Assembly: GCF_023156505.1 (NCBI RefSeq)
Contig: NZ_JALNMJ010000009.1
Coordinates: 1 to 64,000, forward strand
Source of the DNA: Roseibium sediminicola
GTDB taxonomy: Bacteria > Pseudomonadota > Alphaproteobacteria > Rhizobiales > Stappiaceae
DNA length: 64,000 nucleotides
Direction of reading: 5' to 3'
The translations under genes were made by a program, and so were the position numbers. Shown here in pieces: positions 36,712 through 47,570 of the stretch (the first letter of the stretch is position 1; each line of letters begins with the position of its first letter). The notes under the pieces were generated by a model. The model was not told the DNA's origin. It ran no database searches and saw only the letters and a program-made list of their open reading frames with translations.

Positions 36712-37050
36712 ATGGAAATCAGCACGAACGACTACCGCGTTTGGACTGAAAGCTCCACAATCCACTACGAAGGAACAATGCGGCTGTCAGGTACGGACGC
36801 CTATGCGCCGATTCTGGAAATCATGCATGCCGTTCTCGAAGCCAAGCCGGAACTCATCACGCTGGATCTGACCAGTCTGGAATTCCTGAACAGTTCCGGG
36901 ATCAACCTCCTGGCGAAATTCACCATCGAAATCCGCAAGCAGCCGGAAGTCGGCGTGCGCGTTCTGGGCTCCAAGTCCATTCCCTGGCAGTCCAAGTCCC
37001 TGCGCAACCTGCAGCGTCTCCATCCCGCGCTGGAACTGACCATTTCCTGA
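36712..37050 (+). CDS. slr1659-type STAS phosphoprotein
   Basis: A 112-aa STAS-like protein. The phosphoacceptor region LEFLNSSGINLLAKF is intact, and the segments MRLSGTDAYAPILEIMH and KSIPWQSKSLRNLQRLHP are characteristic of the slr1659 group. It should be phosphorylated by the HATPase in front of it and dephosphorylated by the dCache-PP2C phosphatase. A GGAAGAGA ribosome-binding site precedes the ATG, 32 nt behind the HATPase gene. What the dephosphorylated protein binds is not evident. The degenerate HATPase or the STAS-methyltransferase of the same operon are candidates. Confidence 0.82.
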   Translation: MEISTNDYRVWTESSTIHYEGTMRLSGTDAYAPILEIMHAVLEAKPELITLDLTSLEFLNSSGINLLAKFTIEIRKQPEVGVRVLGSKSIPWQSKSLRNLQRLHPALELTIS

Positions 37051-37082
37051 CTTTCCCGGGAGGACGGGCAAGGCCTGCCGCC

Positions 37083-37532
37083 ATGCATCAGCAACGGACC
37101 TTCACGCGAGCACGCGGCCCTGGTTTTTGCCGCGCCGGGAGCGGTGCTCTTCTGGCCCCGCTGGCCGCCGCGTTCCTTGTTGCCGCCTGCCAGTCCTCCG
37201 GTTCAAACCCCAAGCTGAAAAGCACGTATGTCGGCCAGAGTTCCGCCGCTTTTTTCGAGGCCTACGGTCCGCCGGACCAGGTGATCGGCCTGGAACAGAA
37301 AATGAAGAAGGACTCGACCGGCAAGATCGTCAAGCAGACCGATCCCAAGGAGCTGGTCTATTACTGGTCTTCCGCCCGCACCGCCCCGTCCAAGGTGTCC
37401 AAGCCGACCGGGGACGTCTGCAACCTGGCCATCCTGACCAGCGCGGAGGGGAAGATCCTGCGCATCGAAGTCCAGGATGAAAACGGCGACATCGCCACCG
37501 TGAAGGCCAAATGCGAGGCCTTGATCAAGTAG
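37083..37532 (+). CDS. Putative lipoprotein of unknown function
   Basis: A 149-aa protein. An Arg-rich n-region and hydrophobic stretch (LLAPLAAAFLVAAC) end in a lipobox with Cys36, so it should be a lipid-anchored envelope protein. The mature part begins with a Ser/Lys-rich spacer. It then contains YVGQSSAAFFEAYGPPDQVIG, a pattern like small SmpA/BamE-type envelope lipoproteins, though I cannot confirm that family. Two further cysteines (in GDVCNLAIL and KAKCEALIK) might form a disulfide. It follows the STAS gene by 32 nt and may be read from the same transcript. Confidence 0.7.
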   Translation: MHQQRTFTRARGPGFCRAGSGALLAPLAAAFLVAACQSSGSNPKLKSTYVGQSSAAFFEAYGPPDQVIGLEQKMKKDSTGKIVKQTDPKELVYYWSSARTAPSKVSKPTGDVCNLAILTSAEGKILRIEVQDENGDIATVKAKCEALIK

Positions 37533-37636
37533 GGGCCTAGCCGGCCGCATTGGATGTCGCAGGCCCCCACACGCACGCCAGCTCCTGCCCCAAGGATCCG
37601 GTGCTGGCGGGCTGTGATCTGAAAATTTCCGGAAAA

Positions 37637-37713
<77 letters not shown>

Positions 37714-37919
37714 TCGTCGCGCGCGCAGGAGCTGCGCGGCGGATAGAGGGGTCTGATACTAGATCCCGCTGAAAGGGGCAATGGCTTTCTGAGATTTTGG
37801 ACAAGATATGAGAGCTGCCCGGCCGGGCGCGTGGCACGCTTCGGAAAATTTGGATCTCAAGTGATAGGAACGCGGCCGGCCTGCGTAGGAAGGAGAGCAT
37901 TGCAACATCCTCAGGACCC

Positions 37920-39476
37920 ATGACCGACCGATCCTCTTGCCGAAACCTTGTCCTTGTGCTGGGCGATCAATTGACGCCGGACCTTTCAAGCCTCAAGCGC
38001 GCCGATCCGGCGCGCGACCGCGTTCTGATGGTCGAGGTGATGGAAGAGGCCACCTATGTGCGCCACCACAAGAAAAAGATCGCCTTTCTGTTTTCGGCCA
38101 TGCGCCATTTCGCTGAAGGCCTGCGCGCGGCCGGATGGACCGTCGACTATGTGACGCTCGACGCCGAGGACAACAGCGGTAGTTTCCGGGGCGAGGTGGC
38201 GCGCGCCGTCAGGCGCTGCGCGCCGGAGCGCCTAATCGTCACCGAGCCCGGCGAGTGGCGGGTGCTGGAGGACATGAAAGGCTGGTCGGAAGCGCTGGCG
38301 CTGCCGGTCGACATCGTCACGGACACACGGTTTTTCTGCGACCTCGCCGCCTTCAGGGCCTGGGCTTCGGAGCGCAAGCAACTGCGGATGGAGTTCTTTT
38401 ACCGCGACATGCGCCGCAAGACGGGGCTCCTGATGCAGGGCGACGAGCCCGCGGGTGGCAAATGGAATTTCGACGCCGACAACCGCAAGCCGGCCAAACC
38501 GGACCTGTTCCTGCCGAAGCCCAAAAGATTCGAGCCGGATCGCATCACCCGTGAGGTGCTGAAGCTGGTGGCGGACAGGTTTTCCGGCCACATTGGCGAT
38601 CTGGAGCCCTTCTGGTTCGCGGTCACGCAGGCTCAGGCCGAAGAGGCCTTCGAGCACTTCCTGGAGGAAGCCCTGGCCGGTTTCGGCACCTATCAGGACG
38701 CGATGCTCTCTGGCCAGAAGTTCCTGTTCCATTCGGTGGTGTCGACCTATCTGAACGCGGGCCTGCTCGATCCCATGACCTTGTGCCGAAAGGTGGTGGC
38801 GGCCTACGAGACCGGCAAGGCGCCCCTCAACGCGGCGGAAGGTTTCATCCGCCAGATCCTCGGCTGGCGAGAATATGTGCGCGGCATCTACTGGCTGAAG
38901 ATGCCGGACTATGTGACGGCAAATGCGTTGAACGCGACGGCCAGGCTGCCCGGCTTCTACTGGACTGGCCAGACCCGCATGCGCTGCCTGTCCGAGGCCA
39001 TCACCCAGACGATCGAGGAAGCTTATGCCCATCACATTCAGCGGCTGATGGTCACCGGTAATTTCGCCCTCCTGGCAGGTGTTGACCCGGCCGAGGTGCA
39101 TGACTGGTATCTGGCGGTCTATGCCGACGCCTATGAATGGGTCGAGCTGCCGAACACGCTCGGCATGAGCCAGTTCGCCGACGGTGGCCTGCTCGGCTCC
39201 AAGCCCTATATGTCCGGTGGCAACTACATCAACAGGATGTCGGATTATTGCGGCGCCTGTGACTATGACGTGCGCCGGCGCACGGGTGTGGGCGCCTGCC
39301 CGTTCAACGCACTCTATTGGGACTTTCTTGACCGCAACGCGGATGTGCTGCGTGGCAATCCGCGTCTCGGACAGGCATATGCGACCTGGGATCGCATGAG
39401 CGCGGACAATCGGGAGGCCTGCAGAGACGACGCAACGGCGTTTCGAAACCGCCTTGCAGCGGGTGAGCCGGTCTGA
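37920..39476 (+). CDS. phrB: Fe-S cluster (6-4) photolyase / cryptochrome, PhrB type
   Basis: A 518-aa member of the prokaryotic FeS-BCP photolyase group. The N-terminal Rossmann domain (about 9-130; LVLVLGDQLTPDL) is followed by the helical FAD domain (GFIRQILGWREYVRGIYW, GNFALLAG, YEWVELPNTLGMSQFADGG). Four cysteines, Cys356, 444, 447 and 460 (the last three in CGACDYDVRRRTGVGAC), match in spacing the 4Fe-4S ligands of Agrobacterium PhrB. It should repair (6-4) photoproducts using light, with a lumazine-type antenna as in PhrB. Single gene; AGGA precedes the ATG. Confidence 0.92.
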   Translation: MTDRSSCRNLVLVLGDQLTPDLSSLKRADPARDRVLMVEVMEEATYVRHHKKKIAFLFSAMRHFAEGLRAAGWTVDYVTLDAEDNSGSFRGEVARAVRRCAPERLIVTEPGEWRVLEDMKGWSEALALPVDIVTDTRFFCDLAAFRAWASERKQLRMEFFYRDMRRKTGLLMQGDEPAGGKWNFDADNRKPAKPDLFLPKPKRFEPDRITREVLKLVADRFSGHIGDLEPFWFAVTQAQAEEAFEHFLEEALAGFGTYQDAMLSGQKFLFHSVVSTYLNAGLLDPMTLCRKVVAAYETGKAPLNAAEGFIRQILGWREYVRGIYWLKMPDYVTANALNATARLPGFYWTGQTRMRCLSEAITQTIEEAYAHHIQRLMVTGNFALLAGVDPAEVHDWYLAVYADAYEWVELPNTLGMSQFADGGLLGSKPYMSGGNYINRMSDYCGACDYDVRRRTGVGACPFNALYWDFLDRNADVLRGNPRLGQAYATWDRMSADNREACRDDATAFRNRLAAGEPV

Positions 39477-39838
39477 ACTGGAGCCGGGTCGCGCACAGAA
39501 ATGCATCCTGCCTGTCATTCAGGCAAAGAGCACGTTTGAGGAAGGATTATCAGGGACTTAAAAAAAACGCGCAGCCGGTAAGACTGCGCGAATAAAGTTA
39601 CTGTGCACGTGGCCCCATCGACCACGGCGGCAACTCTAGCGGCATCTTACGTGAATGTCATTACCGTAAAATATTTTATTTTTTGATTCACTGTAATGCG
39701 ACTGATCGTTATTCATACTGAGTCATATTCGAAAGAATGTGACATAACAATTAGCTCATTAATTTCAGCATCTTAAATTTGTAATACATTTCATGAACAT
39801 AGCATCATGTTCGCTATGCTGTAACACTTTCCGATTTT
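39477..39838. other. AT-rich intergenic region between photolyase and rlpA-like gene
   Basis: A 362-nt gap between convergent genes. The first 115 nt hold a hairpin terminator (39560-39590). The rest is strikingly AT-rich compared with its surroundings, with a small CATAGC/GCTATG hairpin near 39796-39822. I see no coding ORF or recognised RNA in it. Confidence 0.6.
39560..39590 (-). terminator. Rho-independent terminator, minus-strand polarity
   Basis: Stem CGCGCAG (39568-39574) / CTGCGCG (39584-39590). On the minus strand it is followed by eight T residues (39560-39567). The nearest minus-strand gene reading towards it is the rlpA-like gene, 250 nt upstream, so either that transcript is long or a small RNA ends here. 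Confidence 0.65.
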
Positions 39839-40255
39839 TTATTGGCATATATACTTATGTTTTTGACCTGGTTTTGCATTCGGGCCGGTCACCTTCACGC
39901 GTGTGAGGCCCTTGCGCACAAACCCGAGTTCCTTGGCGGCTGCCCAGGTGACATCGATCACCCGGCCCTTGGCGAACGGGCCGCGGTCGTTGATCCTGAC
40001 GGTCACGGTCTTTCCGTTGGCGAGATTGGTGACCTTCACCAGGGTGCCAAAGGGCAATGTGCGATGTGCGGCCGTGAGGCCTTTGGGGTTGGCCGTCTCG
40101 CCGCTGGCGGTCTGCCCGCCGAGCTTGTACCAGGACGCCTTGCCGCATTGCTGAAAGGCGCCCGCCTGTGCCGGCGATGCCAGGCCCGCCCAAACGGGCA
40201 GCAAGACACAAAAAGCAGCAACCGGAAGCTGCTTTGCGGATTTCACTCTCTTCAT
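39839..40255 (-). CDS. rlpA: Small RlpA-like double-psi beta-barrel protein
   Basis: A 138-aa exported protein. A Sec signal peptide (about 1-31, ending SPAQA) leads into an RlpA-type DPBB domain: [28 protein letters not shown] and the conserved [18 protein letters not shown]. RlpA proteins are septal lytic transglycosylases acting on denuded glycan strands. This one has no SPOR domain and no lipobox, so it is the short soluble form common in alphaproteobacteria and its enzyme activity is unproven. The start at 40255 ([10 protein letters not shown]) is preceded by GGGAGAA; a longer in-frame start at 40327 would spoil the signal peptide. Confidence 0.85.
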   Translation of the reverse strand: MKRVKSAKQLPVAAFCVLLPVWAGLASPAQAGAFQQCGKASWYKLGGQTASGETANPKGLTAAHRTLPFGTLVKVTNLANGKTVTVRINDRGPFAKGRVIDVTWAAAKELGFVRKGLTRVKVTGPNAKPGQKHKYICQ

Positions 40256-40599
40256 AGGTGTTCTCCCGGAACCCGTTTTGCGTATTTGACTGAAAAGACG
40301 GCTGGACCGCCTCGGGTTGGCTAACATTCCGTAGCGGCGCCTTTACGTCGGCAGCGTGATCAAAATGTGGCGTGATTTCAGGGGGTCTTTGGCATTAGTA
40401 TAAAATAAACATAAAATTTGAAGTAATTTTGTACATAGAGAATAAATCTTTTGTTTACTATAAAAATTCTAAGAATTGTGGGTAGTTTTTCTGTTTCAGT
40501 TTTGAGAACCGAACTGTGCTAGTAATTTTTACACAGGGGCGGCGCAGTGTGTGTTTGAGTTTGCGCCAGATAAACGGCAATTTTTGAAAGGGCGGTCTG
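40256..40599. other. AT-rich divergent intergenic region
   Basis: A 344-nt gap between the divergent rlpA-like and GGDEF genes. It must contain both promoters. The part from about 40390 to 40510 is very AT-rich. I could not assign -35/-10 boxes with confidence and see no operator-like palindrome or RNA. Confidence 0.5.
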
Positions 40600-42693
40600 G
40601 TGCAAGTCAGCCATCGGTTCAGTGATGACCGGCTGGAACACTCCGGTCGTGCAGATAAGAATACGCTCACGGGATTTCACACCTCCTTGCTGGAAGTGCT
40701 TCCCCATGCCGCTGCCTATGTCGCTCAGGACGGCAGCATTCTCGTTCATAACAAGCATATGAAAACCAATTGCGCCGCCAAGGGCGTGTTTCCCGTTCCC
40801 GGCAGCTTGCAGGATCTTCTGACCGAGGGCAGCTGGAAACGCTGTGAGGCGGTCCTGTCGGCAGCCTTCAGCGGCGTGCCTGCCCAGGCGAGCGGAACCA
40901 TCCTGATGCGTTCCGGCAATGCGTTCTGTCATCACATGATCTGCACATCATTTGTCTCCCTGACCTGCGAGCGCCAGGCCGTCCTGGTGCAGTTCGACAT
41001 GGAAGACACAGCCCAGGACGCGCTTGCCAAGATCCCAGCGCCCGTGCCGGCTGAAAAAAAGCCGGCCAAGCCTGAAACGGCTGCCGGCTTTCTGGAGCAT
41101 TTTCCCGACGATCTGGTGGTGTTCGAGGGGCTTGAAAGCCCCCACCAAAAGGCGCGCAAGCTGCTGGACACCATCAACAGCGATTACGATATCGACCTGC
41201 TCATAGAGGCGCTTGAGGACCTGGATCCGGCGATCGCGCAAAGTCTCTACATTCCGGAGCGCCGTGCCTTCGAGGGAAGTGACTGTGCGGCCGACCGCCG
41301 GATGTGCGAAATCCGCATCGTGCCCATGCCTCAGCCGGACACCAATGCGGGAGCGCAGATTGCGTCGCTGGCGATCATTCGCCGCAATGTCGATTGTCCG
41401 AAGGAAATCGCCGAGAACCGGCGGCTCGCCTATCTCGACCCGCTGACGGGACTGGAAAACCGGCGGGCCTTTACCAGGGCGCTGAAGCGGGAGCTGGTCC
41501 GGCTGGCGTCCGACAAGGACACGGGCCTCGCCGTCTATTATATCGACCTTGACGAGTTCAAGAAGGTCAATGACCTGGGCGGCCACGACGCCGGCGACGA
41601 CATGCTGCTGCGCGTCGCCGCCTGCCTGCGTCTCATTCTCGGTGAATTCGGCACGGCGGCCCGCATCGGTGGCGACGAATTTGCCGGCATGGTTCCGGCG
41701 GCCAATGAAGAAGCCGCGCTCGATGTTGCCGAAGAGATCCTGGACGGGTTCGACCGCATCCGGCTGGAAGTCGGCGACAAGGTCTTCACCATCGGCGGAT
41801 CCATCGGGGTTGCCTTTGTCGACAGCGGCCTGTCGCTACGCGATGCAGACGCCGCGGTTCTTCTGGGCCTTGCCGACCGGGCTTGCCTGAGCGGCAAGCG
41901 CTTCGGCGGCCGCTCGGTGCAGCTTCATGCCGTCGAGGCGGCCGAATGCCAGTCCTCTGGTTTTGATATTGTGGACCTGCCGGAACCCGGCAGTTTCAGG
42001 GCCAATGAGCTGACCCTCTATTCCATGCCCATCATGTGTTTGAAGAAAACGCGGATCTGCGGTTCTGAAATCCTGTTGCGCCTTCAAGGCGATCGCGCCA
42101 GAGGCCTGTCTTCGCGTGCCTGGATCTCTGCAGCAGAACGGTCCGGTTTCATTGCCCAGGTGGACGCCTGGACGCTCGACAAGGTGCTGGATGCCGCCGA
42201 GCGCAATCCGGAGCGCTCCATCCTGACCATGAATGTGTCGGCGGAATCGGCGCGGGATCCGAACTTCCGCGACGGTCTTTATCACCGCTTGTCGGTCAAT
42301 CCGCTGCTGGCGGCGAAACTTTGCCTGGAAATCGCGGAAAAGGACTTCCTGCGCGAGCCGGCCACCGTGGAATCCTTCTTCAAATTCGTTACCGAACTTG
42401 GCTGCCAGACGGCCATCGACGACTTTGCCGGCCACTGGCCGGTGCTGTCGCGGCTGACCAGCCTCAGGGTGGAATGGCTCAAGCTGGAATCGAGCCTGAC
42501 CCAGCAGGTCGTGGAGGAGCCGGCCAAGGCGGCGATCCTCAACGGCCTGGTCCGGGCCGCCCATGAGCTCGGCATCAAGGTCATCGCCAAACATGTCGAA
42601 ACGGCGGAAGAGGCCATGCTGCTGCGCGAATTGGACATCGAGGCGGCGCAGGGTTTTTATTTCGGCAAGCCCGAACCCTGGCCAGGCGGCTGA
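40600..42693 (+). CDS. Diguanylate cyclase (GGDEF) with degenerate EAL domain
   Basis: A 697-aa cytoplasmic protein. The N-terminal region (about 25-260) looks PAS-like (HAAAYVAQDGSILVHN). The GGDEF domain (about 280-430) has an intact active site, ARIGGDEFAGMV, with no RxxD inhibitory site at the usual place. The EAL-type domain (about 455-690) is damaged: EAL is EIL, the DDFGTGYSS loop reads DDFAGHW, and the catalytic AEGVET reads AKHVET. I predict c-di-GMP synthesis without hydrolysis. The start is GTG with AAAGGG upstream. No transmembrane segment. Monocistronic, closed by a terminator 20 nt after the stop. Confidence 0.88.
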   Translation: MQVSHRFSDDRLEHSGRADKNTLTGFHTSLLEVLPHAAAYVAQDGSILVHNKHMKTNCAAKGVFPVPGSLQDLLTEGSWKRCEAVLSAAFSGVPAQASGTILMRSGNAFCHHMICTSFVSLTCERQAVLVQFDMEDTAQDALAKIPAPVPAEKKPAKPETAAGFLEHFPDDLVVFEGLESPHQKARKLLDTINSDYDIDLLIEALEDLDPAIAQSLYIPERRAFEGSDCAADRRMCEIRIVPMPQPDTNAGAQIASLAIIRRNVDCPKEIAENRRLAYLDPLTGLENRRAFTRALKRELVRLASDKDTGLAVYYIDLDEFKKVNDLGGHDAGDDMLLRVAACLRLILGEFGTAARIGGDEFAGMVPAANEEAALDVAEEILDGFDRIRLEVGDKVFTIGGSIGVAFVDSGLSLRDADAAVLLGLADRACLSGKRFGGRSVQLHAVEAAECQSSGFDIVDLPEPGSFRANELTLYSMPIMCLKKTRICGSEILLRLQGDRARGLSSRAWISAAERSGFIAQVDAWTLDKVLDAAERNPERSILTMNVSAESARDPNFRDGLYHRLSVNPLLAAKLCLEIAEKDFLREPATVESFFKFVTELGCQTAIDDFAGHWPVLSRLTSLRVEWLKLESSLTQQVVEEPAKAAILNGLVRAAHELGIKVIAKHVETAEEAMLLRELDIEAAQGFYFGKPEPWPGG

Positions 42694-42710
42694 AATCTGT
42701 CCCAATGCAA

Positions 42711-42738
42711 AAAAGAGCGGCCGATGAGCCGCTCTTTT
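42711..42738 (+). terminator. Rho-independent terminator after the GGDEF gene
   Basis: Perfect 10-bp stem AAAGAGCGGC (42712-42721) / GCCGCTCTTT (42728-42737) with a 6-nt loop. T residues follow on the plus strand, and A residues precede it, so it could work in both directions. The remaining intergenic sequence to 43042 shows no further feature. Confidence 0.85.
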
Positions 42739-43042
42739 GTCTTTGATATTTGACGTTTCAGGCTCATGTGGGCGGCCCGACGGCTCTTCAAGAAAGGGGC
42801 GGGCGGTTCCTGAGGTCGGATGGCTTCGGAAATCTGGCTCGCGGGAGCCCTTACATGGTCTCCGGTGATGAGGTTCAGGCCGGTTGAAGGGCCCTGCGGC
42901 CAAAAGGTCTTGTGCCCCAGATGGCCAGCCAGTCCAGGCTTACGCCGCATTCCAGCAAGGAAAACACGTGGAATTGCGGACGGACGGTAGGACGCCCCTG
43001 TGCTAGCGTGATTTCATCGTGTGAAAGCAGGTGGGGTTCCGT
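42739..43042. other. Intergenic region before flavodoxin gene
   Basis: A 304-nt gap after the terminator. It must include the promoter of the flavodoxin-like gene. Short ORFs in it are antisense shadows without start signals. I see no RNA gene or repeat. Confidence 0.5.
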
Positions 43043-43567
43043 ATGAACGTTCTGATTGCCTATGCAACCACTGAAGGACAAACGCAAAAGATCGCCAAAT
43101 TCATCGGCGGTATTTTATCCTCTGGCGGCCATCACGTTCGACTTCACAACGTAAGCGATCCTTCCGGCGGGCTCTCGCTCAGCGACTATGACAAGGTGAT
43201 TGTGGCGGGATCCGTGCATTCGGGAGCGCATCAGTCCGACCTGCAGCTGTTCGTTTTCGCGCACCGTGACCAGCTTGGCAGGTTGCCCGCTATGCTGGTG
43301 TCCGTCAGTCTTGCGGCGGCATTTCCCGATACCGAGGCGGAGGCCAGGAAATACGTCGGCACGTTTCTTGATGCCGCGCAGTGGAAGCCGGCGCAAACCG
43401 TCCTGGTCGCCGGTGCGGTGAAACCGGGCATCTATGACTGGTTTCAGCAATCGGCTTTGCGCGATGGCGATCTGGCGTCGCACCTGACAGAAGACCTTCA
43501 AAACACGAAGGAATTCACGGACTGGGACGACCTGAGGCGGAAGATCACTGCGTTTGCCGACGCCTGA
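43043..43567 (+). CDS. Flavodoxin-domain protein, HemG-like protoporphyrinogen oxidase
   Basis: A 174-aa FMN-binding flavodoxin-fold protein. The N-terminal phosphate-binding loop is VLIAYATTEGQTQKIAKFI, followed by KVIVAGSVHSGAHQSDL and LPAMLVSVSLAAAFPDTEAEA, which resemble HemG (menaquinone-type protoporphyrinogen IX dehydrogenase). The C-terminal tail keeps the TDWDDLRR pattern. An electron-transfer flavodoxin is an equally possible role, because most alphaproteobacteria use HemJ in haem synthesis. Start 43043 has AGGTGGGG in front; an in-frame GTG lies 12 nt upstream. Single gene, convergent with gyrB. Confidence 0.8.
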   Translation: MNVLIAYATTEGQTQKIAKFIGGILSSGGHHVRLHNVSDPSGGLSLSDYDKVIVAGSVHSGAHQSDLQLFVFAHRDQLGRLPAMLVSVSLAAAFPDTEAEARKYVGTFLDAAQWKPAQTVLVAGAVKPGIYDWFQQSALRDGDLASHLTEDLQNTKEFTDWDDLRRKITAFADA

Positions 43568-43797
43568 TTACAGCGTTTGCCGGTCACTTTGAAACACTCG
43601 GCCGGAAAACGCCTCTGCCATCTTGCAAACCGAAACACGCCGAGGCGCGGGCCCGCCATCCCATCGAAATGGCCGGTCAAGACGGTCACACCCCAGAGCC
43701 CGGCCTGGTTTTTCAGGCAGGTTGATCCGGGAGCCGGGAGCCCTCTAAGGACGCTCGTTCGCGCAAGGCCCGGAACGGCCAAACTGTTGTAAGCGCC

Positions 43798-46260
<2,463 letters not shown>

Positions 46261-46383
46261 TCACCAATCGTTTTGTCTTTTCTACCCCCGTTATACGGGG
46301 TTCCGGCGGGGGTTCAACCGCGCCGGGGCCGCTGACAAGCCAGCGAAGGGATAATGGTGGAAAACCACAAGATTCCGGCGGTT

Positions 46384-47532
46384 TTAAGGGGCGTCAGGCC
46401 CCTTCAGGATGTGGCTCTTGTGATCCTGGATTTCAAACACTTCCGCCTCTGCCGGCAGGGCCTCGAAAAGCGCCTCGTCGGTGCCGGTCATGAAAACTTG
46501 CCCACCTAAGGAATTCAGCTTCGAAAACAGAGCCGAACGGCGGCGCGGGTCGAGATGCGCAGCGATCTCGTCGAGCAGCAGGATGGGTGTCATTCCAGAG
46601 ACCTTCGCCGTCAGTTCGGCATGGGCGAGCACCAGTCCGATCAGCAGCGCCTTCTGCTCGCCGGTCGAGGACTGGCCGGCCGGCATCGCCTTGGCCGCGT
46701 GCAACACTTTCAGGTCGCTCAGATGCGGTCCGCTCAAGGTGCGGCCGGCGGCCCGGTCGCGCGGACGGCCGTCGCGCAGCATTCTGCGGTAGTGATCTTC
46801 CCGGTCGGAGGCACTGAGGCCGAGGGTCTCCGCCTCGAAGGCGCCTTCCAGGGCAACACCGGCATGGGGGAACGGCAGATCCTCCGAAACCTGGTCCGCG
46901 ATCATGCGCGCGAGCAGGCCGACCGTTTCGCCGCGCGCGATGGAGACCGCGGTGCCCAGTTCCGCGACCTGCTGCTCCAGGGCTGTCAGATAACTGTCCG
47001 AGCCGCCCTGGTCGAGCAGGCGGTTGCGCTGGCGCAGCGCGGTCTCGAAATCGCTGACCCGGCGGCCATGGGCCGGGTCGATGGCCAGGGTCAACCGGTC
47101 GAGGAAACGGCGCCGGTCCGAGGCGGGGCCGGTGAACAATCCGTCCATGGCCGGCACCAGCCAGAGCACGCGCACATAGTCGAGCAGGCTTTCCGAGCCG
47201 CGCATGTCCTCGCCGTCGATACGCACCTTGCGGCCCGATGTCCCGGCGGCGAGGCCGGTGCCGATCCTGGTCTCAAAACCATCGAGCTGAACGGTTGCGG
47301 CAACGCTCCAGCTGCCGTCGCCGTCTTTTCTGGCTATGTCGGAAAGGGTTGCCCGGCGCAGGCCGCGACCGGCGGTCAGGAAGGAAATCGCTTCCAGGAT
47401 ATTGGTCTTGCCGGCACCGTTCGCGCCGACAAAGGCAACCAGCTTGGCCGCAAGGTCAATCGACAGGGAGGTGTAATTGCGGAAGCCGGTCAGGGACAGA
47501 CGGGTCAGCTGCGCCGTCCGGAAATCTGTCAT
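46384..47532 (-). CDS. recF: DNA replication/repair protein RecF
   Basis: RecF of 382 aa, an SMC-like ATPase that helps load RecA on gapped DNA at stalled forks. Walker A is GANGAGKTNILEAIS, the signature motif region includes GQSSTGEQKALLIGLVLAHA, and Walker B is PILLLDEIAAHLD. The N terminus LTRLSLTGFRNYTSLSIDL is typical. It starts 38 nt after dnaN in the same direction and is probably cotranscribed with it. Confidence 0.96.
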   Translation of the reverse strand: MTDFRTAQLTRLSLTGFRNYTSLSIDLAAKLVAFVGANGAGKTNILEAISFLTAGRGLRRATLSDIARKDGDGSWSVAATVQLDGFETRIGTGLAAGTSGRKVRIDGEDMRGSESLLDYVRVLWLVPAMDGLFTGPASDRRRFLDRLTLAIDPAHGRRVSDFETALRQRNRLLDQGGSDSYLTALEQQVAELGTAVSIARGETVGLLARMIADQVSEDLPFPHAGVALEGAFEAETLGLSASDREDHYRRMLRDGRPRDRAAGRTLSGPHLSDLKVLHAAKAMPAGQSSTGEQKALLIGLVLAHAELTAKVSGMTPILLLDEIAAHLDPRRRSALFSKLNSLGGQVFMTGTDEALFEALPAEAEVFEIQDHKSHILKGPDAP

Positions 47533-47570
47533 GACCCTGCTTCCGCTTTAGCTCAAGGTGTCGCCCGGGC

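Noticed and set aside
41970..42693. Active EAL phosphodiesterase
   Set aside because: Catalytic residues of the EAL, DDFGTGYSS and AEGVET motifs are replaced.
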